This document shows, one piece after another, positions 1-8,043 of a stretch of DNA of 25,142 nucleotides. Each line of letters starts with the position of its first letter. The first letter of the stretch is position 1. The notes beneath the pieces were generated by a model. It did no database searches and was not told the DNA's origin. It saw nothing but the letters and a program-made list of their open reading frames with translations. Source of the stretch: Saprospirales bacterium (GTDB lineage Bacteria; Bacteroidota; Bacteroidia; Chitinophagales; Saprospiraceae); assembly GCA_003559985.1 (NCBI GenBank), contig PWJP01000171.1:1-25142 (forward strand). The letters run 5' to 3'. Position numbers and translations under genes: made by a program.

Positions 1-239
1 ATTATATTTACAAAGGCTTATTTCCGCAATTCCAATATACATGGTTAAATATAAAAGAAAAGGGAGGATTTTTTGATGACAGTAGGTCGGTTAGCGGTTA
101 TGATATTTCAGTTGGTTACACCAGCTTTTTATCTCCCTCTGTGGCTCTGGAGCCATCAGTTTTTTATATGTCCTTTGATGATGAAAATTCGATTGGTTTA
201 AGAGTTGCATTCCGCATCTTTCTCGGAGGTGGTGAGTAG
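1..239 (+). CDS. C-terminal part of an outer-membrane beta-barrel protein (5' end outside window)
   Basis: An open frame enters from the left edge (first full codon at base 3) and ends at TAG 237-239, giving 78 residues with no start in the window. The peptide alternates polar and hydrophobic residues in short strands (for example YDISVGYTSFL, ALEPSVFYMSF, SIGLRVAFRIFL) separated by Gly/Asp/Ser turns, the usual pattern of the last strands of a porin-like outer-membrane barrel. The final strand is followed by Gly-Gly-Gly-Glu rather than ending in the aromatic residue typical of many barrels. I infer an outer membrane location; the exact family cannot be named from this fragment. Confidence 0.6.
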   Translation, partial: YIYKGLFPQFQYTWLNIKEKGGFFDDSRSVSGYDISVGYTSFLSPSVALEPSVFYMSFDDENSIGLRVAFRIFLGGGE

Positions 240-301
240 GTTTAGGGTCATTAATTTACCCTTAAATCTCTACCCGCATTCTTTGATAAGCTAAAGTATG
301 G

Positions 302-309
302 TATCTTTA
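302..309 (+). promoter_or_regulatory. possible Bacteroidota -7 element for the S1 nuclease gene
   Basis: TATCTTTA matches seven of eight positions of the Bacteroidota -7 motif TAnnTTTG (TATCTTTG form). A TTTG lies upstream at 282-285, 16 bases away, a little shorter than the usual 19-21. Transcription would begin about 15 bases before the ATG at 330. Weak, from motif inspection only. Confidence 0.3.
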
Positions 310-329
310 CCTGACTAAAACAGGTAGAG

Positions 330-1106
330 ATGATAAAGTTAATGTACCGCTTATTTCCTATTGGAATTATAATTTTGTTTGCCAGTCAGGCATTGGCCTG
401 GGGCCCTATTGGACACTACACCATAGGTCAGATTGCAGAGTGGCAGATGCGGACTTCAACTCTCGAAAGAGTCGATGAGGTTTTGCAAAGAGAATCCATT
501 GCTGGTGTGGGGATTTGGATGGACAGGATACGTTCGGATACATCTTATGACTACACGCGTACCTGGCATTGGGTCACCACTGTGGATGGAAAATACGATC
601 CCACCATTCAGGAGGAGACCGGCGATGCTTTTTCCGCCTTATTGACGCTAAAAGAGAATTTAAAAGGGGGCAAATTGAGCCCTGAGGAGGAGCGCGATCA
701 ACTGCGCATGCTAATTCACATTGTGGGCGACCTGCACCAACCCCTGCATGTAGGGCAACCGGGAGACCGCGGCGGCAATGATGTACCCGTTTATTGGTTT
801 GGTGAATCAACAAACCTCCATCGGGTTTGGGACACCCATCTTGTGGAGAGCAACCGGATGAGTTTTTCGGAATTGGCCGCAGAACTCCAGCGCAGAATCA
901 CTCCTGATTTGGTAAAAGAATACGAATCTGCTAAAATATCAGACTGGCTGGTGGAAAACGCCGAACTCAGACCCTACATCTACGACAAACCTGACAACGG
1001 ACGCCTCGGATTTCAGTATATTTACGACAATTACCACATTGTGGAAGAGCGACTGATTGCCGGTGGTATCAGGTTGGCAGCCTTGTTGGAAAAAATTTAC
1101 GGATAA
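330..1106 (+). CDS. secreted S1/P1-family zinc-dependent nuclease
   Basis: This 258-residue protein belongs to the S1/P1 nuclease family, which cuts single-stranded DNA and RNA (and often 3'-phosphomonoesters) with a three-zinc site. Residues 1-23 are a signal peptide ending ALA, so the mature chain begins with Trp24, the N-terminal residue whose amino group binds zinc in this family. The remaining ligands can be placed by spacing: His29, Asp65 (WMD), His80 (TWHW), His130, Asp134 and His140 (HIVGDLHQPLH), His164 and Asp168 (NLHRVWD), so the full set appears intact. GDRGGNDVPV at about 145-154 is also typical. Length is normal for bacterial members. The ATG at 330 is preceded by an AGGTAGAG stretch; a second ATG at 342 would also keep most of the signal peptide. 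Likely exported for nucleic acid scavenging. It converges with the next gene. Confidence 0.93.
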   Translation: MIKLMYRLFPIGIIILFASQALAWGPIGHYTIGQIAEWQMRTSTLERVDEVLQRESIAGVGIWMDRIRSDTSYDYTRTWHWVTTVDGKYDPTIQEETGDAFSALLTLKENLKGGKLSPEEERDQLRMLIHIVGDLHQPLHVGQPGDRGGNDVPVYWFGESTNLHRVWDTHLVESNRMSFSELAAELQRRITPDLVKEYESAKISDWLVENAELRPYIYDKPDNGRLGFQYIYDNYHIVEERLIAGGIRLAALLEKIYG

Positions 1107-1167
1107 ATCCCGGGAATTGGGTTAGGTTCAGATCGGTCTTGAAATAAATTGATTGAGAAATAGCATT

Positions 1168-2880
1168 TCAGTGGACCCACTCCCAGTCGGCCAAAAAGGT
1201 TTCACTCATGATGCGAATGTCCCTCCAGTCCAGGTCATTCAGTAAGTGGGTGTTGTATTCGGATGTAGCATGGAGTAATTCAATGCTACCGTCCGGGAGT
1301 TCTACTTTAACCGGCAGGCGAAAATCAGATCGCACATTTGTCCAGCGGAACCTGAGCAGCAGTTCCTCGCCGGTAGTTTTTGCCTCAATTTCAAAATTCG
1401 GGAGTGGTCCGCGGTGGAGGTATTGGTGAAAGAACCAGTCCAAATCCTCCCCTGCTAGTGTACTGATTAATGGCAGCAATTCGTGGCGGTCCACAGTTTG
1501 GTAGGCGAATCGATTGTAAATTGCATTCAGCATCCTCCACCACTTTTGGTCATCATTGATATAGTGCCGCAGGGTGTGCAATACCCAGCTCCCCTTGAAG
1601 TATTGATCATTACCTATCCTGTATCGGTGAAAATTTAGATTGAGAGGACCGGCTACAGGCTGAACATTGAGAATTTGGTGCCTTTGCACTCCGAGGTATT
1701 CCTCCGCCGTGGTTTTTCCGTGGTGATACTCCACAAATAATGCTTCCATGTAGGTGGCAAAAGACTCCTGAATCCACATATCACCCAGATCGGTACAACT
1801 TACACTGTTGCCAAAGTACTCGTGAGCGGTTTCATGCAAGATAATGTAATCAAAATCGAGTTCTGGTAATGTTCGTCTGCCGAGATAGCCCGGTCGATAA
1901 AGGTTCCCATATGCTATGGCAGTTTGATGTTCCATGCCGAGATAAGGACTCTCCACCAATTTGTAACCATCCTTTGGATAAGGATATGGTCCAAAATAAT
2001 ACTCAAAGGCCTCAAGGACGTCGTGAACCTGTTTGAAGTGCGTTTTAGAAATTTCGTAGTTTTCTGGCAGTACGTAGTAATCAAGAACTATGCTGTCCCC
2101 TCCAATGCTGAAAAACCAATCCCTGTGGTGTTTGTATGTTCCGGCGTAATAGGTCACATTGTAATTGCTAATAGGGTAATTCACCTTCCATGTCCATTCC
2201 TTCCAACCCGGCATTTCAGCTTCCTGCTTTTTCACAAAAGAGCCATTGGAAATAGCCACATATTCTTCCCGGACCGTAAGTGTAATCAACATACTGTCGG
2301 CCTGATCGTAGAGATGGTCTTTACAGGGCCACCAAAGACTGGCTCCTTCAGACTGACATGTGATTGCAAACAAGGGGTCACCTCCTGTGTCACGGGCCCA
2401 AACAGCTCCTCCGCTCCAGGGTGGTGTTGAAGCCACTACAGGACTACCGCTAAACCCAACTAAAAACCGACCTTTGTATCCCTTCATTACTTTTGGGAAC
2501 CGGACAAAAACAGCGCTGCATTCCCGGCTGTATTCAAGATGATCCTCTTGAAATACAATACTGTCGATTTCCATGTTCTCATGCAGGTCTATCTGAATTT
2601 TATCAAAGGAATCCGCGGCTGTGAATTGAATTTCGTTGGTGCCTGATATGGTCTTTTCTTGTTCGCATATCTGTACACGTAGATCGTAATAATCAACCGT
2701 GTAAGCTAAGCGCAATGGACTCATCCAACCTTTCAGAGAATCGCACCGGGTGAAGTCAATGTAATCAAAAGCCGTCTCCTGCGCTGACGATTGAGCAGGA
2801 TTCAAAGCAGCTACAAGTGAAAAAGACACCGTCAGGTAGAGAGCAGTAAAGAGTTGTTTATTCAACAATCCTCTTATCAT
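1168..2880 (-). CDS. secreted M1-family zinc aminopeptidase
   Basis: A 570-residue metallopeptidase of the M1 (gluzincin) family, which removes N-terminal residues from peptides. The zinc site is complete: HETAH at 349-353 and the third ligand Glu372 in WIQESFATYMEAL, exactly 19 residues after the second histidine. The exopeptidase signature is GMEHQ at 315-319 (GxMEN-like), and Tyr427 is a candidate transition-state residue. A hydrophobic N-terminus (about 1-33, ending near SSAQ) is a signal peptide, so the enzyme is periplasmic or surface-bound. It lacks the long C-terminal helical domain of PepN-type enzymes, ending with a short beta domain. Its ATG overlaps the stop of the upstream AsmA-like gene by four bases (ATGA), suggesting translational coupling. 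Confidence 0.93.
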   Translation of the reverse strand: MIRGLLNKQLFTALYLTVSFSLVAALNPAQSSAQETAFDYIDFTRCDSLKGWMSPLRLAYTVDYYDLRVQICEQEKTISGTNEIQFTAADSFDKIQIDLHENMEIDSIVFQEDHLEYSRECSAVFVRFPKVMKGYKGRFLVGFSGSPVVASTPPWSGGAVWARDTGGDPLFAITCQSEGASLWWPCKDHLYDQADSMLITLTVREEYVAISNGSFVKKQEAEMPGWKEWTWKVNYPISNYNVTYYAGTYKHHRDWFFSIGGDSIVLDYYVLPENYEISKTHFKQVHDVLEAFEYYFGPYPYPKDGYKLVESPYLGMEHQTAIAYGNLYRPGYLGRRTLPELDFDYIILHETAHEYFGNSVSCTDLGDMWIQESFATYMEALFVEYHHGKTTAEEYLGVQRHQILNVQPVAGPLNLNFHRYRIGNDQYFKGSWVLHTLRHYINDDQKWWRMLNAIYNRFAYQTVDRHELLPLISTLAGEDLDWFFHQYLHRGPLPNFEIEAKTTGEELLLRFRWTNVRSDFRLPVKVELPDGSIELLHATSEYNTHLLNDLDWRDIRIMSETFLADWEWVH

Positions 2881-5800
2881 CCCCCGTTATTTTGACCTCT
2901 GCCAAAGGGGTTGATTCGCCGAATTCGGTCGCGAATATCCTCGGTCGTATCTTTCTTTTCTGCTGTGGTGTCCGATTCTGTGCGGTCACCCCCCAGAATT
3001 CCCTTGATACGATCTTCGGCTTCTTGCCTGGCCCGTTTTCTAATTTCCTCTTCCGTTTCTTCAGCAACCCTGCGTAGCGAGTCTTCAATGGCTGCAGCCT
3101 TTTCCCTCACTTGTTCGCGCACCTCGTCCACCTCTTCTTCCACTCTTTCCCTGGCTCTTTCTCTCTCTTCATCTAGGCGATCTCTGGCTGGGGAGCGGTC
3201 TCCATCACCGGCAGAAACTCCCAGTACCCGGACACCCACATCCGGATTTCTGAGTCTTCCTTTCAGCGTGATGGCGACATCTACATGGGAACCGTCACCC
3301 AGGTCAACACCTCTTTCCCCGGCTTGTGAGCGAATAAAGTCCAGTCCCTGAGTTACCGCAGCTCCTACTGTACCGGTGCCAAGTACATCCTGTGGTATGG
3401 ATGCATTGATCACATAATCCATATCACCTCCTATTAAATGTTGACCGCTGAATTCTAATTCGGTGTCTCTGACTTTGTGTGTGACCGGTTTCAAATCCAG
3501 TGTACCGTTCACTATTTCGAACCAGTTTTCGGTATTATTCAGATCCAGTCTGTCAAAAAGGTCAAATTGAAGCCGTTCTGCTGCCGATTTAAGCGGAGGA
3601 AAGTTCACAATGTAAGCATCGATGGTCTTCACCATACCCTCCGCATTGAAGGAGGACCAGACCGGCATCATTCCAGGTCCGAGGTCTGTCGCCATGACCA
3701 GTGAACTTGAAAACAATCCATTCATGTATTCAAAGATGGGGGCAATGGATGCAAGGGTCGCGATATTGGTGAATGAAGATGGAATATCAAGTCGCTCAAG
3801 ATTGAGTTCCATGCTGGTAGAGGGTGTCTCATCAGAGGTGTCATACACACCTGAGAAACCAAGTCTTCCATTGAGCAGATCACCGGTAAAACTCTCTATC
3901 TCGACCGCACCTCCCTTAATTTCCATGGCACCTTTGGCATTTCTAAAATTCATGTCAAAATAAGCCAGGGATCCAAGGTCAGCTCGAATTCCAAAGTCGA
4001 TGTTGTCCGGAACCAGGATGGGCTCAAATTCATCTGTATTGACCTCTTCGGGAGGCACATTTTGCTCTTCTGACATCATGCCCTCCATCCATTTATTTAA
4101 ATTGAGACCCCGGGTTCTGATATCCATCTCACCGGTAAGTGTTTCACCCAAATACACATAATTCATATAATTTCCGATAAATCCACTACCCGACAACACA
4201 TCTCCATAGATCGCTGATTGAAAACTTTCAATGTGAATGTCTCTTTCTGTTAGATAAGCCCGGCCCGTTAGGTTGGTAAGTTCATAGGGATCATAAAGCA
4301 CCCGGTCGGCCCTGGCGTTCACGTGGATATTGTACTTAAAGGGAGGCACCTGGGCCTGGCTTTCCTCCACTTCATCCTCTTTCTCATCAGATTCACCGTC
4401 GCTATCAGCAGGTGGCATCAATTTCACTAAATCCAGGGTTCCTGCCCTGACATTGGCATCGACTGTCATACGCTCATCCGCCATGGCAAATTCATACCAG
4501 TTTTGAATGGAAACCTCGCCCTCGATATCGCTGTCATTGAGAAGAAGAGCAACAGAGGAGGCGGTCAGTAATTGGGGCTTGAGGTTTAATTCACCCTTCA
4601 GGTTTCTTATGTCGTAGGGTGAAAAGACGATTCGGCCCATATCTGCATTCAGATCAATATCTACATTGAAAAATGGGCTTATTTTAGCGCTGGTGTCTGT
4701 TACTGTTGGTGTTGTTCCAGAATTCTCGGTAATGAATCCGGCCATCAGGTCGTCTATGTCCAGCAATTGGGACTTGACCCTCATATTTCCGGCAAAAGCA
4801 TTTTCGCCGGAATATAGGACCAAAGGACTGTTGAAATCACCCTCCAACTCCAGATCACTGGATCCAATTTTGAGGACCGTTTTGGCTATGCGTGAGCTGT
4901 TCTTATTGAGAGACAATCCGCCCTCAGGAACTTCGATGGCTGGCATACCCTCCATTCTGGAAACAATGTTGTTGAAACTGAATTCACCGCTGAAATCCAT
5001 GTCATCCCATGCCTCGGCGTCCACCTGAGACATGGCAAAATTAGCATCCAGAGCTGCGCTGATCCTACCGGCCAATTCCTCCATTCCCTCCACGGGAAAA
5101 ATTTGGGAAATTACTCCCAGATCCAGAATGCCGTTGAGGTTGCTTCGAATTGTCGGGTCAGAAATTGGTGTGCTCACAAAAAGTGATCCGCTGAACGGAT
5201 TGTTGGAGGCGGAAAAGGAAAAGGTGCTTAAATCAACTGTCATGGCGTCCAAATCCGGTTCAGGACTTTGGACATTCAGGTCGAGATTGATAGCTTCCAG
5301 TGGCAGTTCCATTGCGGGATAGCGAACCATACCCTCCTGAATCATGGCTGTGAAAACAAAGGGCGGATAAAGCTCATTTTCCTCATCAAATTCGCCCTTC
5401 ACCTCTGCATTCAGGCCAAATTCTCCTGCGGCCTCAAGTTCGTCCAAATCAGCCAGTGTGGCAATGGGTAAAACGGAGAACAACTCTCTAAACTCATTCC
5501 CGGGAGCATTGAGGACCAGGTCGAGATAGAGATTATCATTCTCGGGGAATCGAACAAGCCCGCTAAGGTCGAGCTTGAGTTCACTTAGGCTGAGGTCATT
5601 TTGCAGTATGTGCAATACATTTTGCTGAAGGTCCACTCCGAGTTCTAAATCCCAGTTTAAGGGCACAGACCTGAGGTATCCTACACCTCCGTAGTTTACT
5701 GATGTAGCTCCAATCTGGGTACTGCTTGACCAGTCGAAAATGTCTTCTGCAAAATTACCGGATCCGCTGTGGTTGAATTCCTTAAGCTCTGCATAGGTGG

Positions 5801-6317
5801 TATTCATTCGGTCGTCGTAAATCAGGTGCCCGTTGGTAATCCGATAGGCGCGAAGTGAAAAATCCACACCGGGAGAATCTCCTTCCTCCTCTAAATCAGG
5901 GGCTTCATCCAAATCCCCATTGGGTAGTATATCGTAATTTGCCCGACCGTCTGCAAAAGTGATTAGGTGAATTTTTGGCCCGTCAATATCCAGCCGTCTC
6001 AGTTCATAGGGTGTATTTCTCCTCCAGAGGGATGCCAGATTGAATGTAAATCCAATGTAATCTGCACTGAGAAGCGTGGTGCCCTCAAAGTCCCCCTTGC
6101 CCTCGATGGAAAGCCCGTAGAGGCGGAAGTTCAAATTGGGGAAATTGCGGATCAAAGAAATACCCACGTCATCAAATTCGACCGTGGCATCCAATTGCTT
6201 ATTGAGTTCTGTTCTAACCGCCTCAGTAATTTGGCCTTTGAACAAAATGGGCAGTACGACTAGCAGGACAATCAGACCCAAAAATGAGAAGCCCGCAATT
6301 TTCAATATTTTTTTCAT
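2877..6317 (-). CDS. AsmA-like envelope protein with charged helical C-terminal tail
   Basis: A 1146-residue protein with one N-terminal membrane segment (about residues 6-27) directly followed by an AsmA-type opening (NKQLDATVEFDDVGISL, then NFPNLNFRLYGLSIEG). The body is a long run of beta-rich repeats of about 30-60 residues, as in the AsmA/TamB/YhdP bridge-like proteins that are thought to carry lipid between inner and outer membrane; most of it would lie in the periplasm. There is an acidic linker in the middle (SDGESDEKEDEVEES). Unusually, residues about 1046-1106 are a dense Glu/Arg heptad-like helix, followed by a short basic NPFGRG tail. The start at 6317 is the only one that preserves the membrane segment; no Shine-Dalgarno is visible, as usual in this phylum. 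The gene leads a unit with the M1 aminopeptidase. Confidence 0.88.
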   Translation of the reverse strand: MKKILKIAGFSFLGLIVLLVVLPILFKGQITEAVRTELNKQLDATVEFDDVGISLIRNFPNLNFRLYGLSIEGKGDFEGTTLLSADYIGFTFNLASLWRRNTPYELRRLDIDGPKIHLITFADGRANYDILPNGDLDEAPDLEEEGDSPGVDFSLRAYRITNGHLIYDDRMNTTYAELKEFNHSGSGNFAEDIFDWSSSTQIGATSVNYGGVGYLRSVPLNWDLELGVDLQQNVLHILQNDLSLSELKLDLSGLVRFPENDNLYLDLVLNAPGNEFRELFSVLPIATLADLDELEAAGEFGLNAEVKGEFDEENELYPPFVFTAMIQEGMVRYPAMELPLEAINLDLNVQSPEPDLDAMTVDLSTFSFSASNNPFSGSLFVSTPISDPTIRSNLNGILDLGVISQIFPVEGMEELAGRISAALDANFAMSQVDAEAWDDMDFSGEFSFNNIVSRMEGMPAIEVPEGGLSLNKNSSRIAKTVLKIGSSDLELEGDFNSPLVLYSGENAFAGNMRVKSQLLDIDDLMAGFITENSGTTPTVTDTSAKISPFFNVDIDLNADMGRIVFSPYDIRNLKGELNLKPQLLTASSVALLLNDSDIEGEVSIQNWYEFAMADERMTVDANVRAGTLDLVKLMPPADSDGESDEKEDEVEESQAQVPPFKYNIHVNARADRVLYDPYELTNLTGRAYLTERDIHIESFQSAIYGDVLSGSGFIGNYMNYVYLGETLTGEMDIRTRGLNLNKWMEGMMSEEQNVPPEEVNTDEFEPILVPDNIDFGIRADLGSLAYFDMNFRNAKGAMEIKGGAVEIESFTGDLLNGRLGFSGVYDTSDETPSTSMELNLERLDIPSSFTNIATLASIAPIFEYMNGLFSSSLVMATDLGPGMMPVWSSFNAEGMVKTIDAYIVNFPPLKSAAERLQFDLFDRLDLNNTENWFEIVNGTLDLKPVTHKVRDTELEFSGQHLIGGDMDYVINASIPQDVLGTGTVGAAVTQGLDFIRSQAGERGVDLGDGSHVDVAITLKGRLRNPDVGVRVLGVSAGDGDRSPARDRLDEERERARERVEEEVDEVREQVREKAAAIEDSLRRVAEETEEEIRKRARQEAEDRIKGILGGDRTESDTTAEKKDTTEDIRDRIRRINPFGRGQNNGG

Positions 6318-6437
6318 AAATCAATATTTGGAGTTAATGCGTTAAGAACCAAGCCAATCGTAAGAGTTTAGAAAATAGGTTACCACTTGTTTCAGCGCAA
6401 ATTCAATCATTTTCAAAAGAGGCACAAATTGCTTTGT

Positions 6438-6454
6438 ACCACATAAAATGTGGT
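6438..6454. repeat. perfect 7-base inverted repeat upstream of the AsmA-like gene
   Basis: ACCACAT, spacer AAA, then ATGTGGT form a 17-base palindrome about 120 bases before the AsmA start. This is the size of a dimeric repressor or activator site, but nothing in the window ties a regulator to it. Confidence 0.35.
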
Positions 6455-6563
6455 GTCAGCAGGATTGTAACAGGCCTTGACTTCACAATTGTCTGAATGT
6501 TCCACCAACCATTTTATAACGTCGATTGGAATTCTTTCATTCAATCTGCAGAAATTTTTCCAT

Positions 6564-6590
6564 AAAAAAAGGGGAGCGAACTCCCCTTCT
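6564..6590 (-). terminator. rho-independent terminator after the gyrA-TPR unit
   Basis: On the minus strand GGGGAG, loop TTCG, CTCCCC forms a 6-bp stem (8 bp with flanking A-T pairs) with a UUCG tetraloop, followed immediately by a run of seven T. It lies about 40 bases after the TPR gene stop codon. A weaker T-rich run on the other side might let it also work on the plus strand, but no plus-strand gene ends nearby. Confidence 0.9.
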
Positions 6591-6629
6591 TTCTTTATCT
6601 AAACAATTCTTTATGCTTTCGAGGCGACA

Positions 6630-7949
6630 TTAATCCATTTCAAAATAGGGCTGTTCAATCTTTTCCCCTGCTTCAAGTCGCTGCAGTCGGTCTGCAAATT
6701 CCTGAACCATATCAAAGTCCTGTTTTCGAGCATAAACCTCTCTCAATGCCATGAGTGTAGTTGCATCATTTGGTTCCAGACTTTCAGATTTTTGAAAATA
6801 TGGAAGTGCTGTACTAAAGTATTCCATAGACTTCTTGTTCAACTCATCGTAGAGAGCCTGCTCTTCCCTGGACATTCCCAGGTCATTCATTTTCTGCGTA
6901 AGTACTGCTCCCCGGTTAAAATACATGGAACCGATGGTGTAATAGGGTTCAAAAAAATCAGGTTCCAATTCAGTGGCTGTATTGAGGTATTCTAGTGCAG
7001 TTTCAAAATGCTCTTCGGTAGCCAGTGAGTCTCCCTCATCCATAGCATCGGACATCAGATTCATAAAGACGTTGCCAAGTACATTGTACAGCGTGTGGTT
7101 GTCCGGATCTTTCTCAATTGCTATAGTCAGTTTTTCCTGCAACTGCTCATAGTCGTCTTGTTGAATAAAATAATTAATTTCCGCATAGAGAATATCAATA
7201 TTTTCCGGATCTACCTCTTTACCTGCTTCCAGGAAATCTAGTGCTTTTTCTTCGTCCTCACCTATAAACAACTCAAACAAAGTTGTGTACACTCTGGGCT
7301 CTTCATAGCGCTTTTCGTAAAGCATTTTCAAATACTCTTCAGCGCTTTCTCTCTGACCGGCTTGCAATGCAGTAATACCCATTACATATACGTGGTTGTA
7401 GAGTTCAGCATCGTCCTCAAATATGGGATCCCTGTCGTTTTCCAGAAGCAAATTGTGTATTACGTACACTTCGTTCAACGGAGTAAAGGCTTCAGCAAAT
7501 TGCTGATTATTGATGTAGGTATTGCCGATAAACCCAAGATGGCCCGCTGTTTCAGTCAATCCATCCAGGGCATCGCGGAATTCGTGCCTCCGGTCAGCCA
7601 ATTCAAGAGAATTTTGAAATGCGCGGGAAGCTATCATTGCTTCATTGGGGTCTTGAAATGCCTCCAGTTCACCCATTTGGATCAATGTCATCTGAAAAAC
7701 CAAAGAGGCATTGTGAATTTCTCCCTGAGTTTGCCAGGCGCGAAACTCATTTTGACCTTCTTCGGTATTTAGGGCTTCCGTTATAAGGTCTCTGGCTTCT
7801 TGCAGATTTTCCATATTAGTCGTCGGGTCCAGGTTGAACCGGTTGAGCTCTCTGGAAGCTTGTCTTATAAGTCTTCTCGTATCCTGAGCAATGGCTTCAA
7901 AGGGTACACACAGAAGCAAACTTATCGAAATGATGAAAAAAGTTTTCAT
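6630..7949 (-). CDS. periplasmic tetratricopeptide-repeat protein
   Basis: A 439-residue protein with a signal peptide (residues 1-21, ending EAIA before QDTRR) followed almost entirely by helical repeats of TPR type. The clearest units contain LYNVLGNVFMNL, LEYLNTATELEPDFFEPYYTIGSMYFNRG and ALPYFQKSESLEPNDATTLMALREVYARK, with the usual small residues at helix contacts and a Pro at the repeat end. TPR proteins serve as protein-binding scaffolds; no enzymatic domain is visible. The gene lies 94 bases downstream of gyrA on the same strand and is followed by a strong terminator, so it is probably the last gene of a gyrA transcript. The specific partner cannot be told from sequence. Confidence 0.85.
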   Translation of the reverse strand: MKTFFIISISLLLCVPFEAIAQDTRRLIRQASRELNRFNLDPTTNMENLQEARDLITEALNTEEGQNEFRAWQTQGEIHNASLVFQMTLIQMGELEAFQDPNEAMIASRAFQNSLELADRRHEFRDALDGLTETAGHLGFIGNTYINNQQFAEAFTPLNEVYVIHNLLLENDRDPIFEDDAELYNHVYVMGITALQAGQRESAEEYLKMLYEKRYEEPRVYTTLFELFIGEDEEKALDFLEAGKEVDPENIDILYAEINYFIQQDDYEQLQEKLTIAIEKDPDNHTLYNVLGNVFMNLMSDAMDEGDSLATEEHFETALEYLNTATELEPDFFEPYYTIGSMYFNRGAVLTQKMNDLGMSREEQALYDELNKKSMEYFSTALPYFQKSESLEPNDATTLMALREVYARKQDFDMVQEFADRLQRLEAGEKIEQPYFEMD

Positions 7950-8043
7950 TGTTGTAATGTTTTAGTTTGACAATATTATAACATCGAAGAAGGGATGCAA
8001 TTGTTCCTAAAACTCCAAAAAACTAGAGTCAAAGGTCCTGAAA

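Larger units (their letters stand above)
6318..6629. other. intergenic region between the AsmA-like and TPR genes
   Basis: This 312-base stretch has no credible gene. It holds the 5' flank of the AsmA-like gene, with a perfect inverted repeat at 6438-6454, and the terminator of the TPR gene at 6564-6590. I found no exact TAnnTTTG promoter on the minus strand here. Confidence 0.7.

Noticed and set aside
1924..2430. Open frame of 168 codons on the plus strand
   Set aside because: It lies wholly within the M1 aminopeptidase gene, whose zinc motif and length are normal.
2911..3351. Ser-rich open frame on the plus strand (146 codons)
   Set aside because: The Ser/Arg richness is the mirror image of the Glu/Arg helical tail codons of the AsmA-like protein on the minus strand.
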